Positions 55,400 through 64,000 of a DNA stretch of 64,000 bases are shown here, one piece after another (position 1 is the stretch's first letter; each line of letters begins with the position of its first letter). The notes beneath the pieces are model-generated. The model saw nothing but the letters and a program-made list of their open reading frames with translations, had not been told where the DNA came from and did not search any database. The stretch comes from Prostheceraeus crozeri (Eukaryota > Platyhelminthes > Polycladida > Euryleptidae): the NCBI GenBank assembly GCA_907163375.1, contig CAJQUW010009328.1, positions 496,001-560,000 on the forward strand, in the 5' to 3' direction. The translations under genes and the position numbers were made by a program.

Positions 55400-58290
55400 T
55401 GGGTGTCGCTCGGCCTATTACGTCTCGAGAGAGCGATTTTATCCTCAAAGATTTCATAACAGACAACAAGTGTGCCGTTGATGTTCTGGTGGATACTGGA
55501 TCCGCAGCTTCATTCGTCAGCAAGAAATGCTTGATATATCTAAATCATCTGATTTACGCAAGTGGTGCTGTTTTGTTTCGCTCTCTTACGGGGAAATTCA
55601 TGATTGGAACTAAAATTGATTTGTGTGTTTCCATTATGGATATTGAAATGCATCATTCGTTCTATTGCGACGACCATTTTCTTGATTCGTTACCGCATGA
55701 CATGATATTGGGTCGTGATGCGCTGCGTTTGATGAGTGTTGAGTTACTTTGGCCTACCAGATTTTGTTTGAATCTTGAAGAAGAAGACCCTGTTGATTTA
55801 CATAAAGATGATATATACTTACCTGTGAATTCTGATTTGGAAATCGTGAAATTTGATAATTGTCCTTCTCAAATACAGGATATTTTGTTACGATACTCAA
55901 GTATTTTTTCCAACACCTGTGGAATGGTATCAAAAAAATTTGAATTTGATGTTCAAGTTACAACATCTAACCCTATTCGCATTCCGGCTCGGAGAATACC
56001 CATTCACTATGAGAATGAAATACGACGTCAGATGACTGAGTTGGAAAATCGTGGAATAATCAGTCGAACTACTTCGCCGTACTCTTTCCCTATCGTTATA
56101 GCCAAGAAGAAAAGTGGTGATATACGTATGTGCGTGGATTTCCGCCAGCTTAATAAGCATACAGTGAAATTGACATGTGATATACCACAATTTGAAGAAA
56201 TTCGTAACAAGTTGAATGGTAAAAAGATTTTCAGTACATTGGATCTTTCCCAGGGTTATTGGCATATACCGTTGACGGATAGTGCGAAACAAAAATTGTG
56301 TTTCTCCCCTGGACCAAGCTGGGGTAATTGGAGCTTCAATGTTATGCCTTTTGGACCAAAAAATGCCCCTGGGCATTTCCAACGTTGTATGGAAGATATT
56401 CTTGGGGATCTCCCATTTGTGTTCATCTACATGGATGATATATTAATCTATTCAAATGACATGCAGGAACATTGCAAACATTTGAAGATTGTCTTTGATA
56501 GGCTTCGAGACAAGAATCTGCGAGTTAAAGCGTCCAAGTGCCAGTTTGCAAAAAAGGAAGTGGAGTATTTGGGATACATTTTGAAGGAAGATTCATATGT
56601 GTACGGTGGAAAAGCGCGACATGTTCTGAGAGACTATTCCTTACCAACATCTTTCAAAGAATTGGAAAGTTTCATTGGATTAATTAATTATTATCGGAAA
56701 TTTGTGAAAAACTTTGCCTCAATCACAAAGCGCTTATTTGATTTCAAGAAGACTGTCAATAAAACTACCAAAGACCTTAAATGGACACCCGAGTTAATTG
56801 ACTCATTCAATGAAATTTGTCACTTGATCATCAAGGCAACTCCGCTTGCGATTCCAAATCCAAATTTGTTATTCAAAGTCGAGACTGATGCGTCAGATTC
56901 AGCGATTGGTGCTACATTGATTCAAAATGACAAACCTACACTATACTCAAGTCGTGTATTGAAAAATGCAGAATTACATTACTCAACATATGAAAAGGAA
57001 TTACTCGTCATCATATTTGCCTTAAAACAATATTACGATTGCTTGGTTGGAAAAAAGTTTGTTTTACGCTTTGATCATAAACCTCTTATTTGGATCAAGG
57101 AACAAAAAATCAAAGGTCGTATCGGTCGATTGATATTAACTTTACAAGAATTTGAATTTGACATTGAGCACATTTCTGGAAGTTCAAATGCTGTTGCTGA
57201 TACATTAAGTCGTTCTATTAACGCTGTTATTCCAAACATTAAACATTTTGATTGGTTTAAGGTGCAAGAACAGATATTGCTTCAATATAATGAGAAAACC
57301 ATTTCCAATAAACTTCGCCCGTATTTGAAGCATATGAATGTCAATCGTGGTCTTTTGAAATTTAAAAATCGCATTGTGGTTCCTTCTGAAACAGTTATTG
57401 ACTTATTAACGCATATTCATGAACTTTTGGGTCATCCTGGTGTTCATAGAATGCAAGATTTTGTCAGAAACCTGTATTTTTGGCCAAAGATGTTCTCAGA
57501 GATTAAAGGCTTCATAAGACGGTGTAATATCTGCTCATATTCGAAATCTTATTCTCATTTCAAAAAACAAGAGTATCAATCCTCAGGAAATTTCCCTCTG
57601 GAAAAGATATCTGTCGATATGAAGGGACCGGTTCATACGACAAGAGGTGGATACAAGTATATATTGGTCATCAAAGATTCCTTCAGTGGCTACAGTTCAT
57701 TCTATCCACTCACATCAAAGGAAAGTAATCGAGTTTTGGACAAGGTATTAGATTTCATATGCATTTATGGAAAACCAATGGGCATATTGTCAGATGGTGG
57801 TCTTGAATTTACCCAGCTTAAATCTTTCTGTGATCAGCATCATATTACTCATCAAACATCTTCAGCTTTCCATCACGGAAATGGATCAGTTGAGCGAACT
57901 ATTCGTTGGTTAGAGGAAAAGTTGATCCAAGATCCCTATGAGTGGCCTTCAAAGCTTATCTATTGGCAATTTCTCCATAATTTTCAGCGAAGTGCAACTA
58001 CGGGAATCAGTCCAAATGACATACTTTTCTCATTTCATGCTCGCCATATAGGTGATTTTGATTATCGAGACTCATCATTTGATACTCGTCCAGAAGCCCA
58101 TAAGCAATTGAAAATTGGAGATACTGTTTTGGTGAAAAATTCATTGCGCAGAAAAGGAGAGCCATATTATTTGGGAGATAAGTATAAAGTAATGAAAATC
58201 AGAGGCCAATCTGTTACTGTCCAAAGTGGAAAGAAAATCATCCAAAGACACATTACCTTTTTGAAACCACATTACTCATTTGACGTTTAA
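55399..58290 (+). CDS. gypsy pol polyprotein: PR-RT-RNase H-IN
   Basis: The frame is open from before 55393 to TAA 58288-58290. Residues are numbered from 55393. Aspartic protease: VDTGSA with the catalytic Asp at 34. Reverse transcriptase: FSTLDLSQGYW and the catalytic YMDD at 346-349. RNase H: ETDASDSAIG with Asp at about 499, the YEKELL helix and a second acidic box at FDHKP (561). Integrase: an HHCC zinc region beginning near GHPGVHRM, then Asp 742 (VDMKG), Asp 801 (SDGGLEF) and Glu 834 (NGSVERT). The last two are separated by 32 residues instead of the usual 35. The C-terminus has a GPY/F-like region (GDTVLVKNS, LKPHY) and no chromodomain. The likely start is by -1 frameshift from gag or reinitiation at ATG 55399. 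All catalytic residues are present, so the protein may be functional. Confidence 0.95.
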   Translation: MGVARPITSRESDFILKDFITDNKCAVDVLVDTGSAASFVSKKCLIYLNHLIYASGAVLFRSLTGKFMIGTKIDLCVSIMDIEMHHSFYCDDHFLDSLPHDMILGRDALRLMSVELLWPTRFCLNLEEEDPVDLHKDDIYLPVNSDLEIVKFDNCPSQIQDILLRYSSIFSNTCGMVSKKFEFDVQVTTSNPIRIPARRIPIHYENEIRRQMTELENRGIISRTTSPYSFPIVIAKKKSGDIRMCVDFRQLNKHTVKLTCDIPQFEEIRNKLNGKKIFSTLDLSQGYWHIPLTDSAKQKLCFSPGPSWGNWSFNVMPFGPKNAPGHFQRCMEDILGDLPFVFIYMDDILIYSNDMQEHCKHLKIVFDRLRDKNLRVKASKCQFAKKEVEYLGYILKEDSYVYGGKARHVLRDYSLPTSFKELESFIGLINYYRKFVKNFASITKRLFDFKKTVNKTTKDLKWTPELIDSFNEICHLIIKATPLAIPNPNLLFKVETDASDSAIGATLIQNDKPTLYSSRVLKNAELHYSTYEKELLVIIFALKQYYDCLVGKKFVLRFDHKPLIWIKEQKIKGRIGRLILTLQEFEFDIEHISGSSNAVADTLSRSINAVIPNIKHFDWFKVQEQILLQYNEKTISNKLRPYLKHMNVNRGLLKFKNRIVVPSETVIDLLTHIHELLGHPGVHRMQDFVRNLYFWPKMFSEIKGFIRRCNICSYSKSYSHFKKQEYQSSGNFPLEKISVDMKGPVHTTRGGYKYILVIKDSFSGYSSFYPLTSKESNRVLDKVLDFICIYGKPMGILSDGGLEFTQLKSFCDQHHITHQTSSAFHHGNGSVERTIRWLEEKLIQDPYEWPSKLIYWQFLHNFQRSATTGISPNDILFSFHARHIGDFDYRDSSFDTRPEAHKQLKIGDTVLVKNSLRRKGEPYYLGDKYKVMKIRGQSVTVQSGKKIIQRHITFLKPHYSFDV

Positions 58291-58323
58291 TTGTGTAACT
58301 TTTTATTTGGGGTTTGAATTTAT

Positions 58324-58332
58324 TGAGGGAGG
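58324..58332 (+). promoter_or_regulatory. polypurine tract
   Basis: The purine run TGAGGGAGG directly precedes the 3' LTR, the expected plus-strand primer site. Confidence 0.8.
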
Positions 58333-58488
58333 AGTAATGCGGTGATTGGCCGTCCTTGACATTATTGTTATTGTCATGCATGTCAGCAGACTTGCCGTGA
58401 CTACTATTCATGATAGCGAAGTATCTGTGTCACATGCGATGTGGAATTCGAGAGTAAAGGTTGCACAAGCAAGATCTGTGTTTTGACT
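58333..58488 (+). repeat. 3' LTR
   Basis: 156 bp, identical to the 5' LTR except for one C/G difference (GAGACTA versus GAGAGTA). It is followed by the GGGAA duplication. Confidence 0.9.
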
Positions 58489-58493
58489 GGGAA

Positions 58494-59449
58494 CGTTGAA
58501 CAAAATGATTTTATATGTAAAAAGAAATGTTCAGGAGGCAAAACTCTTGGAGATGTCCTGACTGAATAGAAATGGAGAGTGATTGGAGAAAAAGGAGAAT
58601 AAAGGAGGGAATTTGCATCCTCAACCATGACCTCACTCTATTGACCGCTGCAGGAGATCTCATTTTTTTCTCTCCATGTCGTAGATTGATTTCACATCTC
58701 TACGTTATTTCAAAACACATCGGATGTTACTTATACACCTAAACCGGTGTTATGATTCTATATTCTAATTCCCAGGGTTAGTGTATTGTACTATAGAATG
58801 TCGCAGACACGTGTAAGGTGTAAGCAGAGTGTCGTGTTGTGAATTTTAGTGAATTATAGTCCAATGTGTTTCATGCTTTAAAGTTTGATCACTCATTACT
58901 TATACGTGCCTCAGAACGGGTGAATCCATCACCCGAAAGCTTGTCAAATAAACTATAGGAACAGAACAAGTCTTCCGAAGAAAATCATTTCAATGCAATT
59001 GTCATGGTTCTCTGAGAAAAGATTATGAGGCGTTGAGAAATTATAATAACCGTGAATGTTAGCAAAGCACACTGATAATCCGCTGGTACCTCTCCATTGT
59101 CAAGCATTGGAAAACGCTAGTGTCTATATTCCCTTGTCATGATAGCGCGTGTCTACGACGTGTCATTTTTCTTCAATGTGCGTGTCAGCTCTAGTATTTT
59201 ATTATTATAGTGTCAGATTTCTATGGTCATAACACAAGGATGAATTGAAGTAAATGAAACATTTCTTCAAATCATGAAGAACAACGCGATAGCTACGTTT
59301 GGAGCTTCTCTCATTCAATTTTGAGATGTACACGCTTCTTTTCGCTTTTCATAAGCCCAAAAATATGAAATTCGGATGCGCATTTGGCTTCATATTTGAA
59401 ATATCCACCATTTGTCTTATTTACCCAAACGTAGTTATTATCGTAAACA
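58494..59449. other. gene-free stretch
   Basis: Nothing is recognised between the gypsy element and MITE family M. Confidence 0.4.
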
Positions 59450-60180
59450 TAGAGTAAGTATTCTTTAAAAAGCTAAATTTTTGCAAAATATTCCTATGTT
59501 TATATACTACCGAGATGAAGCCGCTTTATAAGTACTATGAAACAAATTTAACATCAAAAGGAATGAATATTTGCTAACAAGCATCTTAATTAAGCGGAAA
59601 TGAAGCTGATGATTTAGGAAATTTCATGAACTGCAGTATAATGCAAGTCGCTACAAGTCTTCAAGGAAAAGTTGAGAACTTATGAGAGCTTCCTGGCTAA
59701 TTTTATATGTCATGTTTTTAATTCAATGCTCAGCGGCATGATTCACAAAGTGTCATTCTTGAATCTGAATCGTCATGTAGATCCATTTATATCTTCTATA
59801 GTTAATTGTGATCACATCTCTTTGATTACGATGTTTTGCTCTTTCAGTGGCAGTTTGTGATATGATCACGCTTAAGGAAATAATCTTATTATAATAAAGC
59901 TGAGCTTTTAGTAATATTTACCTGAACCCATCGAATTGATAATCTAACAACTTTCATCTTTCCAATTTGACATGCCATGGAGGATTTGTGGAATACTACT
60001 CTTTATTCTGCATTGCTATATCATGATCAGTCTAATTCGTGTACATTTCTCCAGAAGTGTAAAAATTTGAATATCTCACAGGAGGTACTGGGTCTCGACT
60101 CATGTTCATATAATGAAACCGATACTGTATACACGTTGTGGATTTAATAAATTCTGAGTGGCTACTCTATCTAAATATGA
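59450..60180 (+). mobile_element. MITE family M, copy B
   Basis: It starts TAGAGTAAGTAT and carries the family blocks (ATACTACCGAGATGA, GAATGAATATTTGCTAACA, GATTACGATGTTTTGCTC). The left side lacks about 90 bases present in copies C and D. The right end is decayed. It is in opposite orientation to copy C. Confidence 0.75.
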
Positions 60181-60660
60181 CCGTAAATAAACCATCTACA
60201 TAATCCTATAATATTAAGCGATGTGCAAAAATCCACATGGTTTTGCACGATTCGATGGCTTCGAAGCACTGTTCCCATATGTAAACATGAAAAAGAGGCT
60301 ATTTTGTGGCGTATAACCGGTCATGGTGAAACAGCGACACCATCGCAGGGCTGTCTTGTTCCATAGTTGAGAGGTCATTAGATTTGTTCTAGAAAACCAA
60401 GCTTTATTTTTTTTGTTATCTGCTATTTTCAAATGTCATTTTTCCGACATTTTAAAAGTTACCACAACTGCGTCGTGACCTAATTGATCCAAAAGTACCA
60501 GTTTGTTGATCTCAAATGAAGAATGAACACTATCGACAATTCCTTTGAATATCACTCAAAGCTACTTCAGTAATGTTCGACCAGCCATTCAGAAGAAGTT
60601 GATAGGGATTGTGTTTGCGATCGGCACGTGATCTCAATAACAAGTATTGGACACTAGTCA
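60181..60660. other. spacer between inverted MITE copies
   Basis: No gene is recognised. This would be the loop of the large inverted repeat. Confidence 0.4.
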
Positions 60661-61498
60661 TAGAGTAAGTATATTAGGTAACAACTCAGCATACATTAAA
60701 CCCCTATGTGTATGCAATTTCGATTTTATTAAATGAACTTGAGTTGAGACCCAGTACCACATGTGAAATTTGCAAATTTTTGCACTTCTGGAGAAATGTA
60801 CACGAATTTGACTGATCATGATATATTAATATAGAAGAAAGAAAAATAATTTACAAATCCTCCGTGTCATGTCAACTTTGGAGAGGTAATGTCGTTTGTT
60901 AAATTAGCAATTCGATGGCCTTTATAAGCCTTTATAAGAAGATTGCTTCCTTAAGCGTGATCATATCACAAATTACCTGTCACTGAAAGAGCAAAACATC
61001 ATGATCAAAGAAACTGATTAACTTTAAAAGATGGAAATGGGTTCACATTACTATTCAGATTCAAGAAATGACACCCTGTGAATCACAAAATCATGCCGAT
61101 GAAAATTGAATTAAAAACATGACATCTCAGCCAAGAAGCTCTAATAAGATTTCAACTTTTCCTTGAAGACTTGCAGGGACTTGCATTATAATGCAGTTCA
61201 TGAAATTCCCTTGATCATCAGCTTCATTTCCGCTTAATTAAGATGCTTGTAAGCAAATATTCATTCCTTTTGATATCCAACTTGTTTCGCACTATTTATA
61301 GAGTAGCTTCATCTCGGTAGTATACTTGTATAAACACACAGAAATAATTTACAAAAATTTAGTTTTTAAAAACTGCTCAGATAAATTTTTGACCGCAAGA
61401 ACGTAATCTCCCAAAAAAAACTGAATGTTTTCATACAAAAATTCTCACTGTATACACATACTTTTTGAGTCGACACTCTACCTAATATACTTACTCTA
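60661..61498 (-). mobile_element. MITE family M, copy C (best ends)
   Basis: The inverted ends TAGAGTAAGTATATTAGGTA and TACCTAATATACTTACTCTA match perfectly over 20 bases. TA at both tips suggests a TA target duplication (Tc1/mariner-like). The interior is noncoding. About 838 bp. Confidence 0.8.
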
Positions 61499-61663
61499 TA
61501 ATACACCAGTAGAAAGCTTTGCTAACAATGGCAATGAGGGTGTATTGGAGTGCGAGGCATTAATAGAGGATGCATGAACCATTGTCTAATATTCTTAGCA
61601 CGGACATATCCCTTAGAGAAGCTGTTCGAAGACGGAAACTTAGATAATTCATGTATTCAACCA

Positions 61664-62350
61664 TAGAGTGAGTATATTAGGTAGGGTACCAACTCAGCAT
61701 TTATCAAATACCCAATGTGTATACAATTTCGATTACTTTGAATGAACTCGAGGTGAATACAATTACAAATCCTCCGTTTCATAACAACCTGACAGAGGTA
61801 ATGGTTGTTAAATCGGCAATTCGATAGGTAGCTATTACTTTCATGCTCAACCTCAAGAGTATTTTCTTTAGCGTAATCACAAGCAACCTAGGCCATTGGT
61901 AAAGCAAAATAACATAATCAAAGACGATGATTTCAATTAACTTTAGAGATGCAAATGGGTCCACATCACAATTCAGATTCAAGAAATGAAACGCAAAATT
62001 TAGTGAATCATAAAATCATGCCGATGAAAATTGAATTAAAAACTTGAAATTTCAGCCAAGAAAGCGCAATAAGATCTCGAATTTTTCATGAAAGATCCAT
62101 TATAATGCAGTCCCTCGATAATCCGCTCAATTATCTGCTTGCTAGCAAATATTCATTCCTTTTGATATCCAGCTTGTTTCATTGCTTTATAGAGTGGCTT
62201 CATGTCGGTAATACATAAATTTGCAAAAAGTTAGCTTTTTAAGAACTGCTCAAATATTTTTTTGGATTGCAGGAATGTATTGTCCGCAAAAAACTGATTC
62301 TTTTGATATGAAAATTTTCACTGTATGCAGATACTCTACCTACTATATAA
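61664..62350 (-). mobile_element. MITE family M, copy D
   Basis: Same orientation as copy C, beginning TAGAGTGAGTATATTAGGTA. The right end is decayed (TACTCTACCTACTATATA). Its interior has several deletions relative to C. Confidence 0.75.
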
Positions 62351-62880
62351 TTACGCGCCATTGCGGCTCCTGCCTGCCTGCGGCGCGCTTTCTGCTTGCT
62401 TTGACTTTATTCGCTTTCTGTTTTGGCCAGCTCCTTTGCATCTTATCCTTGTACCTCTATTACATTCAGCTTTTCATGCAGCGTCGGTTTTTCCATCACG
62501 AAACATCTTTCAACGGCATTAATTCGATATTATGTTGTTTTACTGGATTCTTATTCACCGACGGTGACTGCTTAACGTACTTAGCGCTTTGTTCCACAGT
62601 CATTTCACTCTCAATCCTGCTCCTTTATGCACATACATGCATTCTCCCAAGCTGCTATCAAACATTATCGCCACGTTCGCCTCTCTTCCTGTACACCAAA
62701 GGCTTGCGGATTGCTTTGTGAAGCTGCATGACGTGTTTTTTCTACCTACTCCTGATGATTACTGTGACCAACAGTCTGCACTGCGCTTTTTTCTCTCTGC
62801 AAATACACTCACTGAATTGTGCTAGTACTTTGTGAGTCATTAATAAAGATTTTATTACTATATTATGATTAGTATCGTCT
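62351..62880. other. GC-richer unknown segment with polyadenylation signal
   Basis: Composition changes sharply at the MITE edge to a pyrimidine-rich, more GC-rich text. A 78-codon frame (62589-62825) ends just before TTAATAAAGATTTTATTACT, where AATAAA is at 62842-62847. This looks like a 3' end of a gene or of a LINE, but no domain is recognised. Confidence 0.3.
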
Positions 62881-64000
62881 TGCATTGTTTGCGACCGTCA
62901 GAGTATCATAAAGTAGACTACTCTCCTTCTCCTGTGGTGCTATTAACTTTTCCCGATCTCTTCATCCCCGGAAAATGGATTCATGTATTCGAGAGTCAAA
63001 TTTTATGAAAAGTACGCACCGCATTTGCTCGCACTTTCAGGATGTTGTTGAAAGGACAAAAAAGAATGTCAGTATAGGATTCTTGGTAACAGAGGCCATT
63101 ATTTTGTCCAAGATTTACGTTGTGGAGTCTACTGAAATTTGGGGCTGTTTCACTTGAATAGTTTTCGATCGCTGTGCTTAGCGAGTCACATGAACCGCTG
63201 TTCTACAGCAGGGGTCAGCCAGCCAGGGAATGCAGGAAATCAAATGACCAGAAATGCAAATGATTGGCTCTCCTGCCGAAGAACCTATCGAGATTTGTAG
63301 TGGACAACAAGAATTCGGAGTCGGACATTTTTTCCGAATTCGGGACTTGAATCCTGGCGTGGCAAATTTTTCGACTCTGACTCCGGATGAGACATTTTAT
63401 AAGAATCCGGCAAAAGCACCGACTCACACTCCGACTAGCTGCCATCCTTAAATGTCACCATAACGGCACTTTATAATGCCAATCGAATTATTGACAAATT
63501 GTCATCACTGTTCTTGTGAAAGATGCCTTTTCACGTCAAAAATCCATCAGGTCATTCTTGTCTTCAAAAATGTTCAATAGGATGAATTAAAGTATATCTG
63601 GGGAAATTGCATTGGAAGACATTGGAAGATAGGCCTATTGGCCAATGCATGTGGAAGATCAGATCAAATTGAAAATCCAAACTTGAATGATATCGAAGTC
63701 AAAACGTGAATACCGAGAATTAATACCGACTGCGTAAATTTTTGAGTTTTTATAATATCTTAAGTTCCAAAATTGCGGTTAATCATATTCCAATAATCTA
63801 CAGCATCAAAATGATTAAATTATGCAATTATAAAGATAAATTATGTAAATATCAGATCCAGGTTTGCATCCGCAAACTGGTTTTTTTATACAATATTTTA
63901 TAGTATGTCGGTTACGATTGCATTGCCCACTTTTACATGTTAGTCGATTCTTAGTTGTTCCGCGATCTGTATGTTCATCACAATATGATTATTGCGCTTT
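62881..64000. other. gene-free window end
   Basis: At 63318-63440 there are scattered GGAGTCGGA/CCGACTC words (degenerate hexamer repeat). Nothing else is recognised. Confidence 0.35.

Larger units (their letters stand above)
54546..58488 (+). mobile_element. Ty3/gypsy LTR retrotransposon, young
   Basis: A 3943-bp element with two 156-bp LTRs differing at one position, flanked by the 5-bp duplication GGGAA (54541-54545 and 58489-58493). It holds a primer site, gag, an uninterrupted pol in the order protease, RT, RNase H, integrase, and a polypurine tract. There is no envelope gene. The domain order identifies Ty3/gypsy rather than Ty1/copia. The near-identical LTRs indicate recent insertion. 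Gag has one frameshift, so this copy would need help or repair to be autonomous. Confidence 0.95.

Noticed and set aside
55930-56382. 150-codon minus-strand frame
   Set aside because: Shadow of the gypsy RT on the opposite strand.
62221-62721. 166-codon plus-strand frame as a membrane protein
   Set aside because: Its first 130 bases lie in MITE copy D and the composition breaks at the MITE edge, so the frame is a chance fusion.

Overview
This window reads as animal (metazoan) nuclear DNA: AT-rich, almost without long open frames, and dense in eukaryotic transposable elements. Its recognisable host genes are three Pol III tRNA-Thr genes. I see no bacterial gene density, operons, Shine-Dalgarno sites or CRISPR. 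The mixture of Tc1/mariner, hAT, piggyBac-like and Crypton DNA transposons with Ty3/gypsy, Penelope-like and several LINE retroelements plus tRNA-derived SINEs fits an invertebrate. I cannot name the species from sequence alone.

Layout. 0-2.4 kb: a decayed Tc1/mariner element, inside larger inverted arms, with its transposase frame split by a 256-bp hAT-type MITE. 4.5-15.5 kb: a patchwork of MITEs, foldbacks and dispersed repeats. 16.5-23.3 kb: hexamer low-complexity DNA, two more copies of the 256-bp MITE, a Penelope-type 3' end, two SINE families and a minus-strand LINE fragment. 25.5-31.5 kb: foldbacks, a piggyBac-like MITE and a Crypton-type tyrosine recombinase ORF. 34.9-35.5 kb: two divergent tRNA-Thr genes. 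36.1-39.7 kb: a near-complete but dead LINE, followed directly by a 1.44-kb array of 30-bp repeats (39.7-41.1 kb). 42.5-43.8 kb: SINE plus a LINE RT fragment. 44.8-46.4 kb: nested inverted repeats. 49.1 kb: a third tRNA-Thr gene, then a possible small spliced gene (49.3-49.9 kb). 51.4-53.5 kb: a Penelope-like element with RT and a decayed GIY-YIG domain, carrying an inverted copy of its own 3' end. 54.5-58.5 kb: a young Ty3/gypsy retrotransposon with near-identical LTRs. 59.4-62.4 kb: three copies of one TA-flanked MITE, two of them forming a very large inverted repeat.

How the parts relate. The three tRNA genes read AGT, TGT and CGT anticodons and so together cover the threonine codon box. 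The gypsy element is the most intact mobile element: matching 5-bp target duplications, an initiator-Met primer site, a polypurine tract and an uninterrupted 2.9-kb pol frame reached from gag through a canonical -1 slippery heptamer. Its gag carries one frameshift. Most other elements are nonautonomous or broken, and several are nested in one another, which gives a relative insertion order. Protein-coding host exons are at best a few weak candidates and are marked as such.
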